This document shows positions 1-6,847 of a DNA stretch of 10,535 bases, one piece after another. The stretch spans positions 1-10,535 of the forward strand of contig JACKBR010000097.1 in the NCBI GenBank assembly GCA_020634495.1, read 5' to 3'. This stretch comes from Ardenticatenaceae bacterium. Lineage in GTDB: Bacteria; Chloroflexota; Anaerolineae; Promineifilales; Promineifilaceae. The translations under genes and the position numbers were made by a program. The notes under the pieces were generated by a model. It was not told the DNA's origin and made no database searches. It worked only from the letters and a program-made list of their open reading frames with translations. How positions within the stretch are numbered: the first letter of the stretch is position 1; the number at the start of each line of letters is the position of its first letter.

Positions 1-2
1 TT

Positions 3-224
3 GCCCAAAATCCTGGCTATAGCGGTGGTTCAAATCAGGCGGAGTCGTGGGTGCTGAAGGTGGAACGGCCGTCTTTCGAGGCCATCGTCAAGCGGTTGCA
101 AGCCAGCAGCTACCCAGTTTACGCTCCAGAGCCAAACGAGCCGCGCCCTGGCGCACTGCAATTTTTGGCGCTCGACCCAATGGGCTTTACGGTGGAAGTT
201 TATACAGAATTTGAAGTGGCATAA
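3..224 (+). CDS. VOC (glyoxalase/bleomycin-resistance fold) family protein, 3' end only
   Basis: The gene enters from the left edge and its start lies outside the window; 73 codons and the TAA stop at 222-224 are visible. The C-terminal segment LDPMGFTVEVYTEF resembles the last beta strands of vicinal-oxygen-chelate domains, where the Glu of a VEVY-like strand is commonly a metal ligand. VOC proteins include glyoxalase I, extradiol dioxygenases and antibiotic-binding proteins; the fragment cannot separate these, so no substrate is assigned. An ACGGCCGT palindrome (65-72) lies in the coding sequence and is read as part of E-R-P-S. A strong hairpin follows the stop directly, so this gene ends its transcription unit. 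Confidence 0.6.
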   Translation, partial: AQNPGYSGGSNQAESWVLKVERPSFEAIVKRLQASSYPVYAPEPNEPRPGALQFLALDPMGFTVEVYTEFEVA

Positions 225-267
225 AAAATCCGTCACTTCCAAACAGTGTTGGCCGTGACGGATTTTT
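224..267. terminator. Bidirectional intrinsic terminator
   Basis: A perfect 13-bp inverted repeat, AAAAATCCGTCAC (224-236) and GTGACGGATTTTT (255-267), encloses an 18-nt loop that can itself form CCAA/TTGG. The A-run on the left arm and T-run on the right arm give a U-tract on either strand. It lies between the VOC gene stop (plus) and the UspA-like gene stop (minus), a convergent pair, so it probably terminates both. Confidence 0.85.
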
Positions 268-293
268 GTAAAGTTGGGATGTAAACGGCCGTA

Positions 294-758
294 TCAGACC
301 AATGGCTGCCAGGCGCTGGAAAATTTAGCAAACTTTTCTTTCTCTTTGGATTCAAACTGGGCCAATTGGTTTGGCAAGATGACCACGTCAACGCCATAAA
401 AATCGGCAAACCGCGAAATTGTTTCCTCATTGTAACCAACGGCCGTATCAATTGAGAGGGCAATATCGCCAAACTGCTGAGCGTGCGCCCGAAAACCCCG
501 CAGCACCGAAAACAATAACTCCCGATCAAACCCCTCGTCTTCACAAATCACCAAAAGCACCAAATCCATCTTGATTTTGGCCGCAAAATCCAACACCGAT
601 GTCACCACAATGTCAGTCAGGTACTCGTATTGAATGGGCAGCAAAATACGCTGCACAACGGGCGGGTAACTTTTAGGACGCCGCCAGGCTGCTGTGGTGA
701 CCGGCAAATAGTGCCAAACCGTATTTGTTGGCACAGCTGTAGGAAACGAACTTATCAT
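294..758 (-). CDS. UspA-like universal stress domain protein lacking the ATP-binding loop
   Basis: The predicted protein has 154 residues, a normal size for a single Usp domain. The core runs from RILLPIQYEYLTDI (37-50, strand 1 and helix 1) through MDLVLLVICED (64-74, strand 2) to GVDVVILPN (122-130, strand 4), the alternating alpha/beta order of UspA folds. The G-x2-G-x9-G-S/T nucleotide loop that should follow strand 4 is absent: that stretch is a charged helix, FESKEKEKFAKF. It may therefore belong to the non-ATP-binding Usp group. The ATG at 758 was chosen because GGGAGGTG sits 7 nt upstream. The frame stays open to 929, but that extension is rich in AGA and TTA codons and has no well-spaced ribosome site. 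It is transcribed divergently from the polyphosphate kinase gene. ACGGCCGT occurs within it (439-446) and just after its stop (285-292). Confidence 0.6.
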   Translation of the reverse strand: MISSFPTAVPTNTVWHYLPVTTAAWRRPKSYPPVVQRILLPIQYEYLTDIVVTSVLDFAAKIKMDLVLLVICEDEGFDRELLFSVLRGFRAHAQQFGDIALSIDTAVGYNEETISRFADFYGVDVVILPNQLAQFESKEKEKFAKFSSAWQPLV

Positions 759-1001
759 CCAGGCACCTCCCAAAAATAAAATACTGTGTGCTATACTGAA
801 CCAGGATAGACGCTTATGAACCCTTCTGTGTCTTCCAGAATGGCAACTCTGGCAAGTTGCCGCTGCGATGAACCAATCTTGTAATCTTACGAACAATCTT
901 ACAGCATCATTAAGTCTAATCAATTCCATCTCCTAGCACAAGGGTCATAGGTATTGAGTACTAAATCATTCATTAACATCTAAGTGAAGGAGGAAAGGCA
1001 C
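759..1001. promoter_or_regulatory. Divergent intergenic region with an inverted repeat and iterated AATCTT motifs
   Basis: This 243-bp gap separates the minus-strand UspA-like gene from plus-strand ppk2, so it should hold both promoters, but no confident -35/-10 pair was found. It contains a perfect 7-bp inverted repeat, GGCAACT (842-848) and AGTTGCC (855-861) with a 6-nt loop. It also contains three AATCTT units at 875, 883 and 895, the last two extended to AATCTTAC and spaced 12 bp apart, about 100 bp upstream of ppk2. Repeats at near-helical spacing resemble activator half-sites such as Pho boxes, but the usual Pho period is 11 bp and the sequence does not match a consensus I know. Assigning these as operators is speculative. 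Confidence 0.35.
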
Positions 1002-1856
1002 ATGACACACGAAGAAGCCGGGCAAGAAACGGCCGTAACCCAATCAATCCTGCGCAAAAATGGCAAACTAAAAAGCAGTTTTTATGATAAAGAGCTGGCT
1101 CGCCTGCAAGAAGAACTCATTAAGCTGCAATACTGGGTTCAAGAAAAAGGACTCCGCGTTGTCATCCTTTTTGAGGGGCGAGATGCCGCAGGCAAAGGGG
1201 GCGTCATCAAACGCATTACCGAGCGCATGAACCCTCGCATTGGCCGTATTGTGGCCCTGGGCACCCCCAGCGACCGCGAAAAAACCCAGTGGTGGTTCCA
1301 ACGGTATGTCGCCCAACTGCCCGCCGCCGGGGAAATTGTCCTGTTTGACCGCAGTTGGTACAACCGCGCCCTGGTCGAGCGGGTAATGGGCTTTTGCACC
1401 GACCACCAATACCAGGAATTTTTGCGCTCTTGCCCCCAATTTGAGCGAATGCTGGTACGTTCCGGCATCATTGTGCTCAAATATTGGTTTTCCGTCAGCG
1501 ACGAGGAACAGGAGCGCCGCTTTCAGGCCCGCCTGAACAGCCCGGTAAAACGATGGAAGCTCAGCCCGATGGATGTTGAATCGCGCAATCGCTGGATGGA
1601 ATATTCTCGCGCCAAAGACACGATGTTTGATCACACAGACATCAAGCAATGCCCCTGGTTTGTGGTGCCCTCCGACGATAAAAAGCGTGCCAGATTGAAC
1701 TGCATCAGCCACATTCTTAGCGCCATTGAGTATGAGGACATCACCCCGGCCATGATAGAGCTGCCGCCGCGCAAAAAAGAGTCTGGCTACGTGCGCCCAC
1801 CCATGAATGAACAAACCTTTGTACCCGATCTCTACCCCGTTCTGGAAGCAGAGTAA
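1002..1856 (+). CDS. ppk2: Polyphosphate kinase 2, class I
   Basis: The 284-residue protein carries the PPK2 signature set: Walker A GRDAAGKGG (59-67), Walker B VLFDRSWYNR (113-122) and the arginine-rich lid around RRFQARLNSPVKRWKLS (172-188), ending with DLYPVLEAE. Single-domain PPK2 of about 280-300 residues is class I, which uses inorganic polyphosphate to phosphorylate nucleoside diphosphates and can also make polyphosphate in reverse; it acts in the cytosol. ATG 1002 was chosen over the in-frame GTG at 984 because AAGGAGGAA (987-995) is ideally placed for the ATG and overlaps the GTG codon region. The next gene starts 31 nt after the stop, with the same orientation. Divergence from a stress-protein gene suits an energy or phosphate-stress role, but this is inference. 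ACGGCCGT is at 1029-1036, read T-A-V. Confidence 0.93.
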   Translation: MTHEEAGQETAVTQSILRKNGKLKSSFYDKELARLQEELIKLQYWVQEKGLRVVILFEGRDAAGKGGVIKRITERMNPRIGRIVALGTPSDREKTQWWFQRYVAQLPAAGEIVLFDRSWYNRALVERVMGFCTDHQYQEFLRSCPQFERMLVRSGIIVLKYWFSVSDEEQERRFQARLNSPVKRWKLSPMDVESRNRWMEYSRAKDTMFDHTDIKQCPWFVVPSDDKKRARLNCISHILSAIEYEDITPAMIELPPRKKESGYVRPPMNEQTFVPDLYPVLEAE

Positions 1857-1887
1857 GGTTTTCAGTTTTCAAAGAGGGAGCTTTGGC

Positions 1888-3057
1888 ATGAGGCGTAAAC
1901 GTTTGTGGTACATAATTTGGGGATTAGTCGGCATTTGTCTGGTAACGGCCGTTTTCATCTATTTCTACGCCCGGCAGCAGGTAAACTTTGCCGGTTCGCG
2001 GGGGAGCGCCAGCGAAGCAAACATCACCGTGCCAGATGGTTTTGGCGTGCAGGTTTTTGCCGCTGGGCTGCGCGGGCCGCGCTTTATGGCCGTTGGGCCA
2101 GATGGCGTGCTCTACGTAGCAGACCGGGGCAATGACCGTATTGTGGCCCTGCCCGATGCCAACGGCGACGGCCGGGCTGATGAAATTCGCGTTTTTGCCG
2201 AGGGGCTTAGCGACCCGCACAACCTGGTTTACCACGAAGGTGCCTGGTATGTGGCCATTACCGAAGGCGTCGTGCGGCTCACCGACAACGATGGCGACGG
2301 CACGGCCGATTCCCAAACAACACTCATCGATACCTACGTTCCTGCTGGCCAACACAGAAGCCGCACCGTTGCCTTTTTGCCAGACGGCCGTTTGCTCATC
2401 TCCGCTGGCTCTACCTGCAACGTCTGCACAGAAGATGATCCCCGCCGCGCCGCCATTACCAGCTACGACAGCCCAGTTGGCCAGGACAGCCTTAGCGGAG
2501 AGCAAATTTTTGCCAGCGGGCTGCGCAACGCCGTTGGCCTAGCCATCCACCCCCAAACCGGGCAGCTGTGGGTCACCAACAACGGCCGTGATTTGCTGGG
2601 CGATGATATTCCACCTGAAACCGTTTACCGGGTGGCCGAAGGCGAAGATTATGGCTGGCCTGCCTGCCACAGCGGCACGGTACAAGACCCCGACTTTGGC
2701 TTTGCCGGGGCGTGCGAGGCCGCCGGACAGCCCATCGTCACCATTCAGGCACATTCTGCGCCGCTGGGGCTTACGTTTTACACAGGCGACGCTTTTCCCG
2801 CCGAATATCAGGGTGATTTGTTCATCGCTTTGCACGGCTCATGGAACCGCAGCGTGCCGGTTGGCTACAAAGTGGTGCGTGTGCCGCTGGAGGGGGATAG
2901 TCCCATTGGCCCAGTTGAAGATTTTGCCACAGGCTGGTTAAATAGCGACTATTCTTCAGACGGCCGTCCCGTTGGCCTCACCGTTGGGGCAGATGGCGCT
3001 TTGTACGTGAGTGATGACAAAGGCGGTTTTATTTACCGCATTTACGCAAATCCTTAA
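1888..3057 (+). CDS. Membrane-anchored PQQ-type sugar (sorbosone-like) dehydrogenase homologue
   Basis: The 389-residue protein starts with a positively charged N-terminus and one hydrophobic segment (6-27), a signal anchor or uncleaved signal, followed by a six-bladed beta-propeller-like region. Recognisable blocks are GFGVQVFAAGL, GVLYVADRGNDRI, GQHRSRTVAFLPDGRLLISAG (about 154-174), STCNVC (175-180), ASGLRNAVGLAIHPQTG and YGWPAC, characteristic of the soluble glucose/L-sorbosone dehydrogenase superfamily. Two DxNxDG-type loops, DANGDGRADE (90-99) and DNDGDGTADS (133-142), look like calcium sites. Cys177/Cys180 and Cys260/Cys276 could form disulfides. Family members oxidise sugars or aldehydes with PQQ at the cell surface; no PQQ synthesis gene is visible, so substrate and cofactor are unproven. 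The ATG at 1888 was chosen for AGAGGGAG 8 nt upstream; earlier in-frame codons overlap ppk2. Probably co-transcribed with ppk2. Four ACGGCCGT sites lie inside it. Confidence 0.8.
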   Translation: MRRKRLWYIIWGLVGICLVTAVFIYFYARQQVNFAGSRGSASEANITVPDGFGVQVFAAGLRGPRFMAVGPDGVLYVADRGNDRIVALPDANGDGRADEIRVFAEGLSDPHNLVYHEGAWYVAITEGVVRLTDNDGDGTADSQTTLIDTYVPAGQHRSRTVAFLPDGRLLISAGSTCNVCTEDDPRRAAITSYDSPVGQDSLSGEQIFASGLRNAVGLAIHPQTGQLWVTNNGRDLLGDDIPPETVYRVAEGEDYGWPACHSGTVQDPDFGFAGACEAAGQPIVTIQAHSAPLGLTFYTGDAFPAEYQGDLFIALHGSWNRSVPVGYKVVRVPLEGDSPIGPVEDFATGWLNSDYSSDGRPVGLTVGADGALYVSDDKGGFIYRIYANP

Positions 3058-3141
3058 CCATAATTTCCCCGGAATCTTCAGTCCCAAAACAGGTCTTGCC
3101 AATCGTTTTCGGGAAAATGACAACAGCTGGCTGGAAAGATT

Positions 3142-3723
3142 ATGTCAATAATAACCTTGCTTATTTTTCTGCTTATGCTTATCACCCCCATCATTTCTGT
3201 GCTGACCGTGATGCTGCGGTTTAGTGACATGAAGCGGGCGGCCAACTGGCCGCAGGTGAGGGGAGAAGTGACGGATGTGCGCCTGCTGCAAAGCGGCAGC
3301 CAGTACCAGCCTGAGCTAGATGTGGCCTACACGGTGGAAAATCAGGCGTTTAGCAGCCGACAGCGCCCTGTGAGCCAGGCGGGGCAAGCCAAAGGCAGCA
3401 AGGCGTGGGCTCGTGAGTTAAGTCTGCAATTTAAGCCGGGAACGGCCGTAGCCATCTATTACGATCCCCAACGACCCAAACGAGCCACGCTAAACCCCAA
3501 ACAGCTCAACCCCAATGACTCCCGTTTGCAGCTAACCAGCGGCATCATGATTTTGCTTTCTGTGGGCCTGCACCTGCTGGGCGCACGTGGCCTCATTGCC
3601 AACTACCTCAATTTAACCGGGGGCAGCGTGGCCATTACAATGGTCGTTTCTACCATCGTGACGCTGCTGCTTGGCGCGGCGCTGGGGCTGCTGCTGCAAG
3701 AATCGCGCCAGCCAAAGCCATGA
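3142..3723 (+). CDS. DUF3592-type membrane protein
   Basis: The 193-residue protein has a hydrophobic N-terminal helix (about 3-25), a soluble domain (about 35-120) and two further hydrophobic helices (about 132-152 and 164-186). The soluble part shows the DUF3592 pattern: NWPQVRGEV, a QYQPELDVAYTV strand pair, then PGTAVAIYYDPQRPKRATL with the typical V-x-x-Y-x-P-x-x-P-x-x-A-x-L ending. The family has no established biochemical function. The start is supported by GGAAAG 5 nt before the ATG. It begins 84 nt after the dehydrogenase stop and may be in the same transcript or have its own promoter. A strong hairpin repeat follows 26 nt after its stop. Confidence 0.7.
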   Translation: MSIITLLIFLLMLITPIISVLTVMLRFSDMKRAANWPQVRGEVTDVRLLQSGSQYQPELDVAYTVENQAFSSRQRPVSQAGQAKGSKAWARELSLQFKPGTAVAIYYDPQRPKRATLNPKQLNPNDSRLQLTSGIMILLSVGLHLLGARGLIANYLNLTGGSVAITMVVSTIVTLLLGAALGLLLQESRQPKP

Positions 3724-3749
3724 GGGCAAACAAGCCAAAATCGTTGTCA

Positions 3750-3802
3750 GTAGCCGCAGTTTTTTACTACGTCCTAGAGGCGCGATAAGAAATCGCGGCT
3801 AC
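3750..3802. repeat. REP-like hairpin with GTAGCCGC/GCGGCTAC ends
   Basis: Perfect 8-bp terminal arms GTAGCCGC (3750-3757) and GCGGCTAC (3795-3802) continue, after two mismatches, into TTTTTT-rich and AAGAAA-type arms (3760-3766 with 3786-3792), giving a long imperfect stem. It lies just after the DUF3592 stop. It could act as a transcription terminator or be a dispersed palindromic repeat; only this copy is present in the window. Confidence 0.6.
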
Positions 3803-3829
3803 ATTCTCGGCATACCTTGCTTGTTTCCA

Positions 3830-3942
3830 TTTAATACCTATCCGAATATTAGCCACAGAGTTCACAGAGATTTTTGAGTTTAGGTTCAATGCCTCTTGAT
3901 TCTCTTTTCCTCCGTGGCTTTTTCGGATCGATTCTTAGTTGC
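3830..3942 (+). repeat. Dispersed terminator-like repeat, copy 1
   Basis: The core GCCACAGAGTTCACAGAG (3852-3869), TTTTTGAGTTTAGGT, CTCTTGATTCTCTTTT and CCTCCGTGGC (3909-3918) recurs in inverted orientation at 8545-8654, about 85% identical by eye. Similarity includes TTTAATACCT at the left end (3830-3839) and GGAT--ATTCTTA at the right end. The ends GCCACAGAG and CTCCGTGGC pair with one mismatch and are followed by a T-run, so as plus-strand RNA it resembles a terminator with a large loop. The right end overlaps the stop codon of the cytochrome gene (3935-3937). From 3803 to 3829 nothing else is evident. Confidence 0.75.
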
Positions 3943-4795
3943 TTGAAGTGATTGTATCGTCGCGCAGGCTCAGGCGGCGCACGTAATTCACCAGGTGCCA
4001 CGCCTGCTCTTCTGTGAGCTGCGCCTCAAACGCAGGCATCTGCGTATCCTCAATTCCCTGCAAAATCCAAAAGTAAAGATCGCCATCGGTGTGGGTGGCG
4101 GTATGGCCCGCGCCAAAGTCGGCCGGAGGCGGCGATAAGCTTAAGGCATTGGGGCCGTCGCCGCGCCCTTCGGGGCCGTGGCAAGGCACGCAGTTTTGGT
4201 TAAACAGTTCCTGGCCAATGGCGATTGATTCCACATCGGGCAAAATAGGATTGGTGGCAAATTTTGAGGGCGTGTACTCTTCGGTAAAAAAGATGAAAAG
4301 TTGTGAGCCGCCCAGCCAAAAGCAAACCAGGCTAATGGCCAGCAGGGCAACCAGTTGCCCTTCGTTTTTGGCTGCGCGCACACCCACAAAGCCCCAAAGC
4401 AGGGCAAAAAGCACAATGCCAGCGCCTGTTGCCCCGCGGCCGGTGCGGTTCATAAATTTGGCAAACTCTTCTAACGGCCGTACCCCGCTATCTAATTCCC
4501 GAATATTCCCGCCGACGCCAGCTTCCAGCCGGTAAGCGGCAAAGGTGTCAAAGGTGTCGGGGCGACGAATGGAAACTTCTACTTGCCAGGTGCCAATTAA
4601 GCTGATGTAGCTGCCTTCTAGCCGGTAACGGCCGTTGCCTAACGATTCGGCCGTGCCGCTAGATGCACCAATCGACTGGTCTAAAAAGGTATAGCGTACC
4701 GAGACATCTTCTGCATTGGCAACCGGATCGCCGTTGGCATCTGTGATGAGCATCTCAAACGTATTGTCACCCACCAGGGCAGGCTCAATCCGCAT
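3935..4795 (-). CDS. FixH/YtkA-like domain, two membrane helices, C-terminal cytochrome c; probably 5'-truncated
   Basis: The 286-residue open frame has a beta-rich domain (1-92, MRIEPALVGDNTF to FAAYRLEAG) like the YtkA/FixH-type domain that commonly follows CopD, then membrane helices at about 122-140 and 147-171. A class I cytochrome c domain follows, with haem motif CVPCH (202-206) and probable axial Met in TQMPAF (Met253). The two-helix hairpin puts both flanking domains on the same outer face, but this reading has no signal peptide or upstream helix to export the first domain. The ATG has only a weak AGGGG nearby and follows an in-frame TAA directly. It is in the same frame as copC-copD, 44 codons downstream of that stop, so the likely ancestor is one CopC-CopD-FixH-cytochrome protein, or a separate gene whose start has decayed. 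Role inferred: outer-face electron transfer coupled to copper handling. Confidence 0.7.
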   Translation of the reverse strand: MRIEPALVGDNTFEMLITDANGDPVANAEDVSVRYTFLDQSIGASSGTAESLGNGRYRLEGSYISLIGTWQVEVSIRRPDTFDTFAAYRLEAGVGGNIRELDSGVRPLEEFAKFMNRTGRGATGAGIVLFALLWGFVGVRAAKNEGQLVALLAISLVCFWLGGSQLFIFFTEEYTPSKFATNPILPDVESIAIGQELFNQNCVPCHGPEGRGDGPNALSLSPPPADFGAGHTATHTDGDLYFWILQGIEDTQMPAFEAQLTEEQAWHLVNYVRRLSLRDDTITSSN

Positions 4796-4924
4796 TTACC
4801 CCTGCAAGTAGCTGCCTGGGTGGTTTGGCCTGGCGACGGCCAGCAGCGGGGCACCAACCCCACGCCAACCAGGCGCACCTGCCGCTGCTAAATGAGTGTG
4901 CGCGACAATATTCCGGCCCGTTAA
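4796..4924 (-). pseudogene. Decayed linker between CopD and the FixH-cytochrome part
   Basis: These 129 bp are open in no single frame from the copD stop to the next ATG, yet pieces look like degraded coding sequence. One frame gives FLRRWLLIN at the copD end, another RAGILSRTLI, and a third APLLAVARPNHPGSYLQG directly before the ATG of the downstream frame, separated only by TAA. In related architectures a further transmembrane helix and short linker are expected here. No ribosome site or promoter is evident. Either several indels have accumulated or the assembly contains errors here. Confidence 0.45.
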
Positions 4925-6229
4925 TTAACAGCCAGCGGCGCAAAAAACACGTGGCGTGCGGCCGCTTTCTGGCGCTTCGTAAACGGCGCTGAGGCGTGGC
5001 TTTACAAATAGCAAGTTGAGGCCAGCAATGCCGATAGTGAGCAGCGCCAAACCAATTTTGCCCAGCAGCAGCAAACCATACGCCGTGCCAATCAACTCTG
5101 TCCAGCCACCGACGTGTTTACCTGCCAGGTAGCCGCCGCTGGTAAGCAGCAAGCCAACGGCAATGGCGGCAATGGCCGAAAAATTCAGCATCAGGCTGAG
5201 GTTGAGCCAGGCGCGTGGCTCGTTGGGCAAATGGCGAGCATGCCACAGGGAAAGAGCTAAAAAGAGCAGCCCGCCTGCCCAAATGGTGCCCGCCAGCACA
5301 TGCACCCAATCAATCAAGATGGACTGTACCGTTTCTTCGGTGAGCGCGGCGCTGTGGCTAATGAGGGCGACCGTGAGCGACAGGCCGATGGCCAGGACAA
5401 AACCCAGCCACCATTCCCAACCGCGCAGCTCTTTACGGCCGTTTTTCACATCTACAAACAGGCTCAAATTAAAATGGGACAGGGCCAGCAGCAAAAAGCG
5501 CACCAGCCACATGGTGCCAAAGCGGGTGCTGATCCAGCTCTGCAAATTGGCAGTTTGCAACAAATCATAGACGCGGTTCTGGTCAATAAAGATGAGCACC
5601 AGACCTAGCCCCAGCAGCACAATGCCGCTAATGCCCAGGCGAATGCCAATTTGAGCCAGCTTCAAGTCTAGCTGCTCTTCGTCGGTTTCTAAATCCACAT
5701 CGGCGACAACGGGGTTCCAGACGAGCAGGCGAAAGGCGAATAGCCCCATCAGCAAGGCAATGCCGGTGAGGGTAAGCCAGCGGGCCGTGGCGCTAAGAGG
5801 GGAGAGCTGGGCAGTGACCGTGCTTTCGGTGGCAACGGCCGTTGCCGCCACGCCATAACCAAAAGCAAACGTGCCGCTGGTGGTGTGGCCATCCACCCCA
5901 GAAAGCACCTGCCAGCTCACCAAGTACGCACCCTGGCCTAAATCTGGGGGTAAGGGGATGGCCGCGGTACGGCCGTTGGCATCAATCACCTGCAACGGCC
6001 CCGTTTCCACCGCTTCACCCGCCTGCGTCAGCAGCTCGATCCGGCTCAGGTTGGCCACAATTGGTTCGTTGAACTGGATAATTAAATTGTCAGGCAGCTC
6101 ATCCAGCAGGGCATTGGGCGCAGGATTAGAAAACTCTGGCACAGCATGGGCCAAAACCGGCTGCACCCAGAGCCAGAGCAGGCCAGCCAACAACACAGAC
6201 GGTAACAAAAAGCGACGAATTCTATTCAT
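4925..6229 (-). CDS. CopC-CopD fusion, copper resistance/uptake protein
   Basis: The 434-residue reading starts with a signal peptide (about 1-27) ending in PVLA, so the mature protein would begin His-Ala-Val. This N-terminal His is the first Cu(II) ligand of CopC; the other two are present in GVDGHTTSG (Asp113 and His115, mature 86 and 88). The CopC domain (28-125) is followed by a CopD domain with about seven membrane helices (from 150 to 410), including SHSAA (His292) and DWVHVLAGTIWAGG (His310). CopC binds copper outside the membrane and CopD is thought to move it. The end looks abnormal: after ESGRTP the frame runs into VFCAAGC and TAA within TTAATTAA, where another helix would be expected. 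ATG 6229 marks the signal peptide start; a frame extension to 6289 lies in an AT-rich palindrome. No clear ribosome site is visible. Confidence 0.88.
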   Translation of the reverse strand: MNRIRRFLLPSVLLAGLLWLWVQPVLAHAVPEFSNPAPNALLDELPDNLIIQFNEPIVANLSRIELLTQAGEAVETGPLQVIDANGRTAAIPLPPDLGQGAYLVSWQVLSGVDGHTTSGTFAFGYGVAATAVATESTVTAQLSPLSATARWLTLTGIALLMGLFAFRLLVWNPVVADVDLETDEEQLDLKLAQIGIRLGISGIVLLGLGLVLIFIDQNRVYDLLQTANLQSWISTRFGTMWLVRFLLLALSHFNLSLFVDVKNGRKELRGWEWWLGFVLAIGLSLTVALISHSAALTEETVQSILIDWVHVLAGTIWAGGLLFLALSLWHARHLPNEPRAWLNLSLMLNFSAIAAIAVGLLLTSGGYLAGKHVGGWTELIGTAYGLLLLGKIGLALLTIGIAGLNLLFVKPRLSAVYEAPESGRTPRVFCAAGC

Positions 6230-6249
6230 GAGGCAAGTGATAGGGGAAA

Positions 6250-6304
6250 AGTAAAAAGTGAAAAGTAGCGCTTTCTTTTCACTTATCACTTTTCACTTTT
6301 TACT
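6250..6304. repeat. 17-bp perfect AT-rich inverted repeat
   Basis: AGTAAAAAGTGAAAAGT (6250-6266) and ACTTTTCACTTTTTACT (6288-6304) are exact reverse complements around a 21-nt loop that carries further CACTT-type units. It fills the gap between the lipoprotein stop and the copC-copD start. On the minus strand the second arm leads into TTTCCCC, so it may act as a weak terminator or attenuator. It may also be an iterated short repeat of the kind GTGAAAAGT. Confidence 0.8.
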
Positions 6305-6309
6305 AAAAA

Positions 6310-6813
6310 TTACTCTTCAATAACGATGGTTACAGAATCTCCATCTTCATACTCTTCATGGGTACTGATGGACAAGTAGGTTGAGATTTCGTGCTCACCA
6401 GGAGAAAGCCCAGCCAGCGCCTGGTCCATATTACCACCCATCACCATGCCAAATGAGACATCATCCACATAGACATGCCAATGCGATTCACCGCTAAGCT
6501 CAAAATTTTCGACCTCAACTTCTACAATGACCTGATCCAGCGTGCCAAACGTCTCGCCATCTTTTGGGGAGGTAATGGTTATTGTCGCCCCGCCTTCATT
6601 GGGAATACGAGCCGCTTCGCCATCACTTTCCTCGTGCTCATGGTCCATGTCTTCCATATCTTCGTCATGCTCCATGTCGTCCATTTCTTCCATGGTTTCA
6701 TCGTCAGCTGCGGGTTCTGTACCGCCTGAGCTGGAGCAGGCTACCACAAACAAGCTAATGAGAAGCAACACCAGCACGATTGAAACGTGCCGTAGATTAT
6801 TTTTGTTGATCAT
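6310..6813 (-). CDS. Lipoprotein with Met/Asp/Glu/His-rich segment, putative copper binder
   Basis: The 167-residue protein has a short charged N-terminus, hydrophobic stretch (10-24) and lipobox VVAC with Cys26, so it should be exported, cleaved and lipid-anchored. Residues 36-64 are almost entirely Asp, Glu, Met and His in repeating units such as MEEMDDMEHDEDMEDMDHEH, a composition typical of extracytoplasmic Cu(I)/Cu(II) or other metal scavenging sequences. The C-terminal domain (75-167) is beta-rich and contains SHWHVYVD (His111, His113) and GMVMGGNMD (Met123, 125, 129), further possible ligands. I do not recognise a named family. The start is well supported: AAGGAG lies 6 nt before the ATG. 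It lies 80 bp upstream of copC-copD in the same direction, consistent with a shared role in copper handling, although the large palindrome between them may reduce read-through. Confidence 0.75.
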   Translation of the reverse strand: MINKNNLRHVSIVLVLLLISLFVVACSSSGGTEPAADDETMEEMDDMEHDEDMEDMDHEHEESDGEAARIPNEGGATITITSPKDGETFGTLDQVIVEVEVENFELSGESHWHVYVDDVSFGMVMGGNMDQALAGLSPGEHEISTYLSISTHEEYEDGDSVTIVIEE

Positions 6814-6847
6814 CGTTTACTCCTTGTAATATTGCTAATAGGCTGTA

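Noticed and set aside
759..929. N-terminal extension of the Usp-like protein with a CQSCH segment
   Set aside because: The codons are AGA/TTA-rich unlike the gene, the only nearby AGGAG touches the ATG, and the inner ATG at 758 has an excellent ribosome site.
984..1001. GTG start for ppk2
   Set aside because: The purine-rich ribosome site lies inside this extension and is correctly spaced for the ATG at 1002.
1068..1814. Long minus-strand open frame (248 codons) opposite ppk2
   Set aside because: It is antisense to a gene with full PPK2 motifs and shows no recognisable domain; a shadow frame.
1924..2505. Minus-strand open frame (193 codons) opposite the sugar dehydrogenase
   Set aside because: Antisense shadow of a well-supported gene, no ribosome site or family pattern.
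3724..3934. Short plus-strand frames in the convergent gap as a gene
   Set aside because: The gap is filled by two palindromic repeats, and no frame has a ribosome site or protein-like sequence.
4921..4928. TTAATTAA as a functional site
   Set aside because: It simply supplies the copD stop and stops in other frames; a single short AT palindrome is not evidence of function.
6230..6289. Upstream start for copC-copD at 6289
   Set aside because: The extra residues are the translated AT-rich palindrome and would precede a normal signal peptide.
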